Shown here in pieces: positions 36,901 through 47,077 of a stretch of DNA of 64,000 nucleotides. Positions within the stretch are counted from its first letter, which is position 1. Each line of letters opens with the position of its first letter. The notes under the pieces were generated by a model. It was not told where the DNA came from. It was given only the letters and a program-made list of their open reading frames with translations, and made no database searches. Both the position numbers and the translations under genes were made by a program. Source of the stretch: Streptomyces galbus (lineage in GTDB: Bacteria > Actinomycetota > Actinomycetes > Streptomycetales > Streptomycetaceae); assembly GCF_005280195.1 (NCBI RefSeq), contig NZ_SZPR01000031.1, positions 1 to 64,000 on the forward strand, in the 5' to 3' direction.

Positions 36901-37515
36901 GGCCGGGACCGTCGCGGCGTTGCGGGCGAGCAGGTCGGCGAGCGGGCCGGTCGCGGGGCGCAGCGGGACGGCGAAGCCGGTCTCGCTGTGGCCGGACCGC
37001 AGGGCGGTGCCGACGACGCCGACGACCGCGCCCGTCCGCGCGTCGAGGACGGGGCCGCCGGCCGCTCCCCCGCCGAGGCGCAGCGCGTCCCGGCCGGCCG
37101 TGCCGATCGCCAGTTCCAGCGCGTCCTCGACGACGTGGACGCGGTCGGTGGCGGTGTACGTCACGGAGGTCGACGCAAGGACGCGCGCCTCGCGCCAGCA
37201 CCCGGCGAGGAGCCGTACGTAGGTGCCGGCGTCGACCCGGTCCCGGGCGGTGACCGGCAGCGGGCGCGCGTCCAGGCCGTCGGCGCGGACCAGGGCGAGG
37301 TCCAGCTCGGGGAGCGGGGTGACCGCGTCCGCGGTGACCTCCACGCTGCGGTCGTCGGCGGTGAGCAGGACCAGCCGGGGCAGTCCGTCGACCGCTTCGT
37401 GGCTGGTGACGACGGTGCCGTGGTGGTCGGCGACGAAGCCGGCGCCGCGCGGGCGGCCGGCCAGGTCCCGGACGCGCACCAGGGCGGCGTCCGGGGGTGG
37501 GACGGCTGCCGTCAT
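33952..37515 (-). CDS. Pseudo-trypsin / NTPase / repeat fusion protein
   Basis: 1187 aa from ATG 37515, with GGGAGG seven bases upstream. Residues 15-190 form a trypsin-like domain. The catalytic His (H39, V-T-S-H-E-A-V) and Asp (D72, E-L-D-L-A-L-V) are in place, but the G-x-S-G-G-P serine is alanine (G-G-A-A-G-G-P, A152). Residues 260-420 are a P-loop NTPase with Walker A G-R-P-G-S-G-R-T-T (R273 in place of Lys) and Walker B L-L-L-L-L-D-G-P-E-E. The rest is helical with winged-helix-like and HEAT-like segments, as in STAND ATPases. A large ATP-binding protein at this position is conserved in Streptomyces. I infer a signalling or scaffold role; no pathway is known. Confidence 0.85.
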   Translation of the reverse strand: MTAAVPPPDAALVRVRDLAGRPRGAGFVADHHGTVVTSHEAVDGLPRLVLLTADDRSVEVTADAVTPLPELDLALVRADGLDARPLPVTARDRVDAGTYVRLLAGCWREARVLASTSVTYTATDRVHVVEDALELAIGTAGRDALRLGGGAAGGPVLDARTGAVVGVVGTALRSGHSETGFAVPLRPATGPLADLLARNAATVPAYGADLGLAGVLELTATALGSDGPPGTLPGHPDGAPDPVERPAVRGEAAAFLAGDTPVLALVGRPGSGRTTELAALAARRARGAEPAPTLWLRGADLEPGDTSLADAARRALARAARIVAASHGVTPANLGDLDPDRLARLATACDRPLLLLLDGPEEMPPALAHRLTAWTRATARWLEGAGARLVLACGPEYWEEAGIGFPPAMLHGTARHPAPHVPLPDLTPEEAARAHARHGIPDGALSGADARHPLTLRLLSDVLSALPGGARPPGPLDRDDVFAAHLDLMCLRVAVRLAAENGLRGTAVRRLAAQVAGQVHEAARRSLGTGQGALDRETFEAVFPWGPAPARLGGGTGWASAVLTEGLLVPAGSGYRFAHQDLADWIQGMHLDLDGALHALVHRPRDREDGGPGPVPVPHHRIGPVVEALLYLARRHGPGPLAERLRDLVHATDADPGGWWAPRLLAHTLRRVPDATPYTDVLRLLADRTAAARGSVSAVVDVRTVTDPADATDPADATDPADLAGPAGPGDRPGPGGARPAGWPGTFGPAFWAGLPLPLETRLDLLRRLVLADPAPQDTDAPRYLDAAAGLLATAPTLVAAQLTRWFDDERPLPATPHATVATAAQALLHTHRHRALDDLAEVLVDCAHRRADELLAALAEEEPSALCRAVDRWAHDERPARRVAAVTYGLRAAPHATTDADRDLLRYAALALLSRPADAALHGGALGLLVRDPRTRARHLPQAVEHFLAGDPHLPPGALLAALETHPEPVLDTVRVRLRHRDADPGRLLGDLVEAAATAAAPALVRRIVQVVRDALEERPEAAGEVAAYVDRRLDRPDEVPDVRPVLRPLVTGLLDGGPERVRATLAAVLTAPGAPRSRPLRTELRAFLLTHESEPSVLTAVLHAAAPQEGPHVRDLVRRVGLLLVRTPEGAARFDRGVVDLGRHVPGFAARMAAWLAEEPQEWAVVIGPGTRRTLENLAGVRVPA

Positions 37516-37698
37516 CGTCGTACCTCCCGCCACGCCCGCGTACTCGTCCTCGACGGTAGGCGGGGAATGATCAGCGGGACAGGGCGGCGGGCGAACGCGC
37601 CCCCTCACGCTCCCTCGGTTCACTCCGAGCGCCCGTCCGGGCGGGTGAAGGTGCGGGGCACCGTGGATAGACCCAAGGTGTGGGGGAACCGAGGGGGA

Positions 37699-37741
37699 CC
37701 GTGGAGCGGCGGGGGCGCACCCCGTGTCCGCCGCTCCACGG
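37699..37741 (-). terminator. Hairpin terminator after truB
   Basis: A perfect 14-bp stem (37699-37712 with 37728-37741) lies 40 bp past the truB stop. It separates the translation operon from the pseudo-trypsin gene, which therefore probably has its own promoter within 37516-37698. Confidence 0.75.
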
Positions 37742-37780
37742 GCGGAGCGGTCCCGTCCGGGCGGGCGCCCGGCGCGCGGC

Positions 37781-38686
37781 TCAGGCCAGCACGGCGAGGC
37801 TCTTGGCCTTGCCCTTCTGTTCCTCGACCAGCGCCAGGAAGCGGCCCTCGGGGTCGAAGACGGCGACCGGGCCGGCGCCCGCGTACACGTCGGGCATCTC
37901 CAGGCGGACGCCGTTGGTCAGCAGCCGGGCGCGCCGCGCGTCGACGTCCCAGCGGGTGAAGGCGGCGGCGGCCGCCTCGGCGACCGGCATCACCGTGAGC
38001 TCCTCCTGGAGCTGGTCCAGCGTCCGGGCGGCGTCCAGCTTGTAGGGGCCGACGCGGGTGCGGCGCAGGGCCGTCAGGTGGCCGCCGGTCCCCAGGCCGG
38101 CGCCCAGGTCGCGGGCCAGGGCCCGGATGTAGGTGCCGGAGGAGCAGACGACGGAGACGACCAGGTCCAGGACGGGGGTGCCGTCCTCGGCGACGGCGTC
38201 GCGGACGTCGTGCACCGTGAAGGAGGAGACGGTCACCGGCCGGGCGGGGATCTCGAAGTCCTCGCCCTCACGGGCCCGCTTGTACGACCGGACGCCGTCG
38301 ATCTTGATGGCGCTGACCTTCGACGGGACCTGCATGATGTCGCCGCTGAGTCTGGCGATCCCCGCGTCGATGGCGTCCCGGGTGACCCGGGAGGCGTCGG
38401 CACGGGCGGTGATCTCGCCCTCGGCGTCGTCCGTCAGGGTCGTCTGGCCGAGACGGACGGTGCCCAGGTACTCCTTCTCGGTGAGGGCGAGGTGCCCGAG
38501 GAGCTTGGTGGCCCGCTCCACGCCGAGGACGAGGACACCCGTCGCCATCGGGTCGAGGGTGCCGGCGTGGCCGACGCGGCGGGTGCGGGCGATGCCGCGC
38601 ATCTTGGCCACGACGTCGTGCGAAGTGAAGCCCGACGGCTTGTCGACGATGACGAGGCCGTCGGGCGCGGTGGTCCTGCGGTTCAT
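37781..38686 (-). CDS. truB: tRNA pseudouridine-55 synthase
   Basis: 301 aa. Makes pseudouridine 55 in the T loop of tRNAs. The catalytic motif G-H-A-G-T-L-D-P-M-A-T-G, with the nucleophilic Asp, is at about 39-50. The K-P-x-G-x-T-S-H-D-V motif is at 16-25, and the C-terminal PUA-like domain is present. Its start overlaps the rbfA stop by four bases, so the two are coupled. Confidence 0.95.
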   Translation of the reverse strand: MNRRTTAPDGLVIVDKPSGFTSHDVVAKMRGIARTRRVGHAGTLDPMATGVLVLGVERATKLLGHLALTEKEYLGTVRLGQTTLTDDAEGEITARADASRVTRDAIDAGIARLSGDIMQVPSKVSAIKIDGVRSYKRAREGEDFEIPARPVTVSSFTVHDVRDAVAEDGTPVLDLVVSVVCSSGTYIRALARDLGAGLGTGGHLTALRRTRVGPYKLDAARTLDQLQEELTVMPVAEAAAAAFTRWDVDARRARLLTNGVRLEMPDVYAGAGPVAVFDPEGRFLALVEEQKGKAKSLAVLA

Positions 38687-39132
38687 TCGGCGGTGTCGTC
38701 CGTCTCGTCGTCACCGGGCTTGCGGTAGGGGTCGGCCTCGCCGGCGTACCGGGCGCCCGCGGACGCCTCGCGCACCTTCTCGTCGGACTGGCGCGCCCGG
38801 TCGAGGAGGTCCTCGATGGTACGGGCGTTGTCCGGCAGGGCGTCGGCGACGAAGGTGAGCGTCGGCGTGAACTTCACGCCGGCGGCGCGGCCGACCTCGG
38901 AGCGCAGGATGCCCTTGGCGCTCTCCAGGCCCGCGGCAGCGGCCGCCCGCTCCTCCTCGCCCCCGTACACCGTGTAGAAGACGGTCGCCTCCCTGAGGTC
39001 ACCCGTGACCCGGGTGTCCGTGATGGTGACGTGCGAGCCGAGGCGGGGATCCTTGATCCCGCGCACCAGCTTCTGGGCCACCACCTCTCGGATGAGGTCC
39101 GCCAGCCTCTTAGCCCGCGCGTTGTCGGCCAC
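38683..39132 (-). CDS. rbfA: 30S ribosome-binding factor A
   Basis: 149 aa. A KH-like cold-shock and late 30S maturation factor acting on the 5' end of 16S rRNA. The family signature is present: R-A-K-R-L-A-D-L-I-R-E-V-V-A-Q-K-L near the start, and F-T-P-T-L-T-F-V-A-D at about 105-115 with the A-x-G kink region upstream. An acidic tail (D-D-E-T-D-D-T-A-E) extends past the usual end. Confidence 0.95.
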   Translation of the reverse strand: MADNARAKRLADLIREVVAQKLVRGIKDPRLGSHVTITDTRVTGDLREATVFYTVYGGEEERAAAAAGLESAKGILRSEVGRAAGVKFTPTLTFVADALPDNARTIEDLLDRARQSDEKVREASAGARYAGEADPYRKPGDDETDDTAE

Positions 39133-39169
39133 TGGTCGTCTCCCGTTCTTTCTTTTCCGTGTTGCACAG

Positions 39170-39463
39170 TCAGTCGTCGTCGCCGTGGAACCTGCGTCTC
39201 ACCGACAGCAGCTCCACCTCGGGGCGCCCGGCGACCAGCCGTTCGCACCGGTCCAGTACGTCGGTCACGTGCTCCGCGTCGCCGGCCACCACCGCCAGGC
39301 CGATGCCGGCCCTGCGATGGAGGTCCAGGTGGTCCACCTCGGCGGCGCTCACCGCGTACTTGCGCTGGAGCTCGGCGACGATCGGGCGGACGACGGAGCG
39401 CTTCTCCTTCAGCGACCGTACGTCGCCGAGCAGGAGGTCGAAGGACAGGGTCCCCACATACAT
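39170..39463 (-). CDS. YlxP / DUF503 family protein
   Basis: 97 aa from ATG 39463. It starts M-Y-V-G-T-L-S-F-D-L-L-L-G-D-V and continues with S-L-K-E-K-R-S-V-V-R-P, both conserved in DUF503. The family is found between infB and rbfA in Gram-positive bacteria. A role as a ribosome-associated factor has been proposed, but it is not well defined. It sits 37 bp before rbfA. The SD sequence is weak, so it may depend on upstream translation. Confidence 0.88.
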   Translation of the reverse strand: MYVGTLSFDLLLGDVRSLKEKRSVVRPIVAELQRKYAVSAAEVDHLDLHRRAGIGLAVVAGDAEHVTDVLDRCERLVAGRPEVELLSVRRRFHGDDD

Positions 39464-39545
39464 GTGTGTCCGGATGACCCGCCGGTACGGGATGGAGGGG
39501 CCCGCCGAACGATCGGCAGGAACACCAGCACCGTACAACGAACGG

Positions 39546-39589
39546 CCGGGGCCGATCGACGGGAATTACTTCCCGCCGACCGGCCCCGG
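39546..39589 (-). terminator. Two-part hairpin after infB
   Basis: Outer arms of eight bases (39546-39553 with 39582-39589) and an inner six-base stem (39560-39565 with 39570-39575) form one long imperfect hairpin 28 bp past infB. It may only reduce readthrough, since the downstream genes belong to the same functional operon. Confidence 0.55.
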
Positions 39590-39616
39590 ACCGGACCGTC
39601 CCGGAAGCCCGGGCGC

Positions 39617-42697
<3,081 letters not shown>

Positions 42698-42843
42698 TTC
42701 GCTCCTTTGAGGTCCGGGTTGCGTCCGGACCGTCGCTAGTTCATGGGCGTACTCATCGCGTACTCATCGAGTGCTCATCGCAATCTCGACCTGCTTTCGA
42801 CTCGCGAGGTACCTGGGCCGCGCGGGGTTCCGCACGACACTCC
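42698..42843 (-). promoter_or_regulatory. infB leader with three overlapping mini-ORFs
   Basis: The 146-bp gap between ylxR and infB carries an 11-bp tandem repeat (42748-42780). Read on the infB strand it gives three minimal frames linked by ATGA overlaps. They are M-S-T-R-stop (42778-42764), M-S-T-R-stop (42767-42753) and M-S-T-P-M-N-stop (42756-42736). The last stop is 38 bases before the infB GTG. SD sequences are weak for the first. Such a chain could hold or recycle initiating ribosomes in front of the initiation-factor gene; that is a hypothesis. Confidence 0.5.
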
Positions 42844-43140
42844 TTACGGTGTTGCCTGCTCGGCAACGGTCGTCTGCTCGACGTATCGACGCAACGCCTT
42901 TGTGTCGAGCGCTCCCGGGACGCGCAGTGCCCGCGGGAACGCCCGGCGGCGTACCGCCTGGTCGAGACAGACCAGGGCGGGGTGCACATAGGCACCCCGG
43001 CCGGGCAGCGTACCGCGAGGATCGGGGACGCACGCGTCCTCGACCGCCACGATGCGCAGCAGATCAGTTTTGGCCGCTCGCTCCCGGCACCCCACACAGG
43101 TGCGTTCCGGGCATGCTCGGGCGGGCGTCCGGCCAGACAC
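42844..43140 (-). CDS. ylxR: YlxR / DUF448 nucleic-acid-binding protein
   Basis: 98 aa. It contains the family motif R-T-C-V-G-C-R-E-R (about 13-21) and G-R-G-A-Y-V-H-P (46-53). YlxR proteins bind RNA or DNA and are encoded between nusA and infB in most Gram-positives; in some species they affect transcription of many genes. The position here is exactly that. Confidence 0.92.
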   Translation of the reverse strand: MSGRTPARACPERTCVGCRERAAKTDLLRIVAVEDACVPDPRGTLPGRGAYVHPALVCLDQAVRRRAFPRALRVPGALDTKALRRYVEQTTVAEQATP

Positions 43141-43230
43141 TGTTAAGTCTACCTCCCCGTACCGACCTCACCCCTTCGGGGCAAAGATCGAACGGCTGTT
43201 GTCGTATTCTCAGCGGCTCGCGGCTTGGAT

Positions 43231-44229
43231 CTATTCCTCGCCCGCGCCGCCGGCCGGCTCGGTGTCGGGCCGGATGTCGATGCGCCAGCCGGTGAGGCGG
43301 GCGGCGAGGCGGGCGTTCTGGCCCTCCTTGCCGATGGCCAGCGAGAGCTGGTAGTCCGGCACGGTGACCCGGGCGGAGCGGGAGGCCAGGTCGACGACCT
43401 CCACCTTGGACACCCGGGCGGGCGACAGGGCGTTGGCCACCATCTCGGCCGGGTCGTCCGACCAGTCCACGATGTCGATCTTCTCGCCGTTCAGCTCGCC
43501 CATCACGTTGCGCACCCGGCCGCCCATGGGGCCGATGCAGGCGCCCTTGGCGTTCAGGCCCGAACGGGTGGACCTGACGGCGATCTTGGTGCGGTGACCG
43601 GCCTCACGGGCGATCGCGGCGATCTCCACGGAGCCGTCGGCGATCTCCGGCACCTCCAGGGCGAACAGCTTCTTCACCAGGTTGGGGTGGGTGCGCGACA
43701 GGGTGACCGACGGACCGCGCACGCCCTTCGCCACCCGGACGACGTACGACCGCAGCCGCAGGCCGTGCGCGTACGTCTCGCCCGGGACCTGCTCCTGCAC
43801 CGGCAGGATGGCCTCCAGCTTGCCGATGTCCACGAGCACGTTCTTCGGGTCGCGGCCCTGCTGGACCACACCGGTGACGATGTCGCCCTCGCGGCCGGCG
43901 TACTCACCGAGCGTCGCGTCGTCCTCGGCGTCGCGCAGCCGCTGCAGGATGACCTGCTTGGCGGTGGTGGCGGCGATCCGGCCGAAGCCGGACGGGGTGT
44001 CGTCGAACTCGCGGGGCTCCTGGCCCTCCTCGAGGTCCTCGGGGTCCTCCTTCGCCCACACGGTCACGTGGCCGGTCTCCCGGTTGAGCTCCACCCGCGC
44101 GTGCCGGCGGCTTCCCTCGGTCCGGTGGTAGGCGATGAGGAGGGCCGACTCGATCGCCTCGACCAGCAGGTCGAAGGAGATCTCCTTCTCCCGCACCAGG
44201 CCCCGCAGGGCGCTCATGTCGATGTCCAC
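43231..44229 (-). CDS. nusA: Transcription termination/antitermination factor NusA
   Basis: 332 aa. An RNA polymerase-binding N-terminal domain (about 1-105) is followed by an S1 domain (G-D-I-V-T-G-V-V-Q-Q-G, about 112-180) and two KH domains (V-G-P... type loop G-P-M-G-G-R-V at about 250, and the second with A-I-G-K-E-G-Q-N-A-R-L-A at 300-311). It lacks the C-terminal acidic repeats of E. coli NusA, as usual in actinobacteria. It lies two bases after rimP and is clearly in the same operon. Confidence 0.96.
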   Translation of the reverse strand: MDIDMSALRGLVREKEISFDLLVEAIESALLIAYHRTEGSRRHARVELNRETGHVTVWAKEDPEDLEEGQEPREFDDTPSGFGRIAATTAKQVILQRLRDAEDDATLGEYAGREGDIVTGVVQQGRDPKNVLVDIGKLEAILPVQEQVPGETYAHGLRLRSYVVRVAKGVRGPSVTLSRTHPNLVKKLFALEVPEIADGSVEIAAIAREAGHRTKIAVRSTRSGLNAKGACIGPMGGRVRNVMGELNGEKIDIVDWSDDPAEMVANALSPARVSKVEVVDLASRSARVTVPDYQLSLAIGKEGQNARLAARLTGWRIDIRPDTEPAGGAGEE

Positions 44230-44231
44230 GG

Positions 44232-44729
44232 CTACGCCTCCTCTTCCTTCTTGTCCTTGCGGTTGAACTCGACCTGCACGCGCGCCTTGGCGATCTCCGG
44301 GAAGGCGAGCCTGCGGGCGGTGGCCCGGCGGCCCTTCACACCGGGCACCTCGACGTCCAGTCCCTCGTCGTCGACGGTCAGGATCCGGGCGACCAGGTCG
44401 CCGCCCTCGGCGAGCTGGAACTTCACGAGCCGGCCCGTGGCGCGCACGTAGTGCCGGTGCTCGGAGAGGAGGCGCTCCGCGCCCGGGGTGCCGACCTCCA
44501 GGTCGTACTCGCCGTCGCCCATCGCGTCCGTCTCGTCCAGCTTCGCCGAGAGCGCGCGGCTCACATCGGCGATCTGGTCCATGTCGGGCCCGGCGTCCGA
44601 GTCGACGACCACCCTCAGCACCCGCTTGCGTCCGACGGAGTCCACGGCGATCTCTTCGAGGTCCAGACCCTGGGAGGTGACGAGGGGCTCCAGCAGCTCT
44701 CGCAGCCTCTCGCTCTGGGTGGTGCTCAT
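44232..44729 (-). CDS. rimP: Ribosome maturation factor RimP
   Basis: 165 aa. Small-subunit assembly factor. The N-terminal domain has L-E-E-I-A-V-D-S-V-G and L-R-V-V-V-D. The middle carries Y-D-L-E-V-G-T-P-G-A-E-R, close to the family E-V-S-S-P-G-x-x-R-P-L signature. The tail is Lys/Glu-rich. It is first in the rimP-nusA-ylxR-infB operon, with GAGGAG before ATG 44729. Confidence 0.94.
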   Translation of the reverse strand: MSTTQSERLRELLEPLVTSQGLDLEEIAVDSVGRKRVLRVVVDSDAGPDMDQIADVSRALSAKLDETDAMGDGEYDLEVGTPGAERLLSEHRHYVRATGRLVKFQLAEGGDLVARILTVDDEGLDVEVPGVKGRRATARRLAFPEIAKARVQVEFNRKDKKEEEA

Positions 44730-44975
44730 CCGGGTGACTCCTCGGCCGCGTGTGCTGTTGTGGGATGGGGCGCGTGTCTGGTCAAAGGGTATCCGGTCGC
44801 GGGGGGTGATGCGTCCTGCCTCCGGCGGTCCGGGACCCGGGGCGGGCGGGCCCGTGGGCCGGTCGGAGGGGGGTGCCGAGCCGGTGACGTACCGCGTGGG
44901 GGTGCGCGGGTACCGTGATCACGGCGGGCTGACTTCCCGCCCGTGTGTTCGTACGAGCTCCCGAGGACGTCAGCC
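44730..44975. promoter_or_regulatory. Divergent promoter region rimP / lipoprotein
   Basis: 246 bp without a gene. On the minus strand TTTGACC at about 44786-44780 is a good -35 for rimP, but the hexamer 17 bp downstream is a poor -10. Nothing resembling a stem-controlled leader was found. Confidence 0.35.
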
Positions 44976-45569
44976 GTGCCGTACCCCCCATCGCAGCGCA
45001 GGTCCCCGGGGCCGCGCAGAAGATCCCTGCTCGCCTCGGCCGCCGGGGCCGCCCTGCTGACGGCCTGCTCGCCGGGGTCCGACGACGCCTCGCGCGCGGA
45101 GCGCGACGGCGGCGCCCCGTCGGCGGCCGAGCGCTCCCGCGCGCGTGCGGCGCGGGACAGCGCGGCCCTGCTGGAACGTTACGACGCCGTCCTCGCCGTG
45201 CACCCGGCGTTCGCGGTGCGGCTGGCGCCGCTGCGGGCGGAGGTGCTGCGGCACGTGGAGGCGTTCGGGGGCGCAGGGGCGACCGCCTCGCCCTCGGCGC
45301 CGTCGCCGTCGCCGGCCGGGACCTCACCCTCGCCGTCACCGTCGCCGTCGGTCCCGCCGTCGGCCGCCGCCTCCGGGCAGCCGTCCGCCGCACCCGTGCC
45401 GGCCGATCCCCGGGCCGCGCTCGCCGCACTGGCGGCGGCCGAGCGGACGCTGGCGGACGCCCGGACCACGCAGCTCCTGGGCGTGCCCGGCGAGCAGGCG
45501 CGGCTGCTTGCCTCGGTGGCCGCGGCCGGCGCCGCGCACGTGTACCTGCTGACCGAGGGGGCGCAGTGA
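44976..45569 (+). CDS. Pro/Ser-linker lipoprotein, possibly Tat-exported
   Basis: 197 aa from GTG 44976. The N-terminus contains R-R-R-S-L-L followed by A-S-A-A-G-A-A and the lipobox L-T-A-C, compatible with a Tat lipoprotein signal. A helical region (about 55-100) and a P-S-P-S-P-S linker (105-145) lead to a second helical region. Its stop overlaps the start of the DUF4439 gene (GTGA), so the two are coupled and may act together at the membrane. The two helical halves separated by a linker may be a split ferritin-like bundle, but no metal ligands are evident. Confidence 0.75.
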   Translation: MPYPPSQRRSPGPRRRSLLASAAGAALLTACSPGSDDASRAERDGGAPSAAERSRARAARDSAALLERYDAVLAVHPAFAVRLAPLRAEVLRHVEAFGGAGATASPSAPSPSPAGTSPSPSPSPSVPPSAAASGQPSAAPVPADPRAALAALAAAERTLADARTTQLLGVPGEQARLLASVAAAGAAHVYLLTEGAQ

Positions 45570-46069
45570 AGCGGGCGGACGAGCAGCAGGCCCTCCGGGC
45601 GCTGCAGGCGGCGCTGGCCGCCGAGCACGCGGCCGTGTACGGCTACGGCGTCGTGGGCGGCCAGGTCGCCGAGGCCCGCCGCACCGAGGCGCGGGCCGCG
45701 TACGACGCCCACCGGGCGCGCCGGGACGCGCTGGCCCGGGAGGTGCGCGGCCTGGGGACCGAGCCGGTGGCGGCCAGCGCCGCCTACGCGCTGCCGTTCG
45801 CGGTGCCGGACTCCCCCGCGGCCGTGCGGCTCGCCGCGGAACTGGAGGACCGGGTGGCCGGGGTCTACTCCGACCTGGTGCGGGCCACGACGGGCGCGCG
45901 GCGCCGGGAGGCCGCCGGGGCGCTGCGGGAGGCCGCGGTGCGCGCGGTGCGCTGGCGCGGCGGGAGCGTAGCCTTCCCTGGGCTCGCCGAACGGACGGGA
46001 ACGGACACGGGGGTGGCCGGGCCGTCGGTGGCGCCGCCGGTGTCCGGCCCGGCGCGTCCGACGGTGTGA
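45566..46069 (+). CDS. DUF4439 ferritin-like protein
   Basis: 167 aa from GTG 45566, overlapping the previous stop. The start L-Q-A-A-L-A-A-E-H-A-A-V-Y-G-Y-G matches the first helix of DUF4439/ferritin-like proteins, where E and H are possible metal ligands. Further helices have R-R-T-E-A-R-A-A-Y-D-A-H-R-A-R-R-D and E-L-E-D-R-V-A-G-V-Y. There is no signal peptide; the coupled gene encodes the lipoprotein. The C-terminal 25 residues are Pro/Thr-rich. Function is unknown for the family. Confidence 0.8.
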   Translation: MKRADEQQALRALQAALAAEHAAVYGYGVVGGQVAEARRTEARAAYDAHRARRDALAREVRGLGTEPVAASAAYALPFAVPDSPAAVRLAAELEDRVAGVYSDLVRATTGARRREAAGALREAAVRAVRWRGGSVAFPGLAERTGTDTGVAGPSVAPPVSGPARPTV

Positions 46070-46114
46070 CGGGGCCGACGGGGCCGACGGGGACACGAAG
46101 GGAACGACTCGCGC

Positions 46115-47014
46115 ATGGCTTTCGATCCGCCGCAGCGTCTGGTGCGGGCACTCGGGGAGACCGCACCGGACGGTGACGCGTGGCTGGAGAAGCTGCCGGA
46201 GGCGGCCCGCGAGGCCGCGGCTCTACGCGAGTTGACCGTCGAGCGGGTCCAGGTCCCCGGCGGCCGCTCCAGCCTGGTGGCGCTGGTGCGGCGCGCGGAC
46301 GGCACCCCGGCCGTGCTGAAGCTGGCCCCGCCCCGGTCCCGGCCGGAGGCGGAGCGGGCCGCGCTGGCGCACTGGGCCGGGCTGGGCGCCGTCCTGCTGC
46401 TCGACGGGCCCGCCGGGGACGGGGCGCTGGTGCTGGAGCGGCTGCACCCGGACGTGTCGGTGCGGTCGCTGCCCGAGGCGAAGGCGCTGCTGGAGGCGGC
46501 CGGGACGCTGCGGCGGCTGTGGGTGGAGCCGCCCGCGGGCCACTCCTTCGAGACGGTGGCCGGGCGGACCGGACGGCAGGCGGAGGCGATGCGCGCCGTG
46601 GCGGACCGGGAGCCGGAGCTGGCCCCGCTGGTGGGCACGGCGCTCACGGCACGGGAGGAGCTGCTCGCCGCGCCGCCGCAGGAACTGCTGCTGCACGGCA
46701 CCTTCCGCCAGAGCAAGGTGCTCGCCGGGGAGCGGTTCCCGTGGCTGGCCGTGGGTCCGGACCCGGTGGTCGGCGAGTGCGCCTTCGACCTGGCGCGGCT
46801 GGTGCGGGACCGGGTGGAGGACCTGATCGCCTCGTCCTCCGGGGCGTCCATCACCCGGCGGCGGGTGAAGAAGCTCGCCGAGTCCCTGGAGGTCGACCAG
46901 GAACGGCTGCGGGGCTGGACGCTGTTCCGCGCGGTCGAGTCGGGTGCGCGGGCCCTGCGCGTGGGCCGGCCCAAGGACGCGGAGCTGCTGCTGGAGTTCG
47001 CCGGGTGGCTGTAG
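46115..47014 (+). CDS. Aminoglycoside-phosphotransferase-fold protein, apparently a pseudokinase
   Basis: 299 aa, similar in layout to the streptomycin/hydroxyurea phosphotransferase group. The ATP-lysine is present (V-L-K-L, K69). The catalytic segment H-G-D-x-x-x-x-N is changed to H-G-T-F-R-Q-S-K (194-201), so both the catalytic Asp and the Asn are lost. The metal-binding Asp of the I-D-P motif is Gly (V-G-P-D-P, G214). The rest of that region (V-V-G-E-C-A-F-D-L-A-R-L) is kept, so the alignment is secure. The protein is otherwise full length. Likely a binding or regulatory protein, not a resistance enzyme. Confidence 0.8.
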   Translation: MAFDPPQRLVRALGETAPDGDAWLEKLPEAAREAAALRELTVERVQVPGGRSSLVALVRRADGTPAVLKLAPPRSRPEAERAALAHWAGLGAVLLLDGPAGDGALVLERLHPDVSVRSLPEAKALLEAAGTLRRLWVEPPAGHSFETVAGRTGRQAEAMRAVADREPELAPLVGTALTAREELLAAPPQELLLHGTFRQSKVLAGERFPWLAVGPDPVVGECAFDLARLVRDRVEDLIASSSGASITRRRVKKLAESLEVDQERLRGWTLFRAVESGARALRVGRPKDAELLLEFAGWL

Positions 47015-47033
47015 CCGGGCCGCGGGACGGGCG

Positions 47034-47064
47034 GAGGGGGCACCCTGGGGCGCCCCCCCCCCTC
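47034..47064. terminator. G-run/C-run hairpin between convergent genes
   Basis: GAGGGGG at 47034-47040 pairs with CCCCCTC at 47058-47064 in the 63-bp gap between the pseudokinase gene and proS. The right arm contains a run of ten C residues (47053-47062), a likely slippage or sequencing-error site; it lies outside both genes. Confidence 0.5.
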
Positions 47065-47077
47065 GACGCTTCCGGGG

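Noticed and set aside
46115..47014. Aminoglycoside resistance enzyme
   Set aside because: Catalytic Asp, Asn and metal Asp are all replaced, so a resistance function is not supported.
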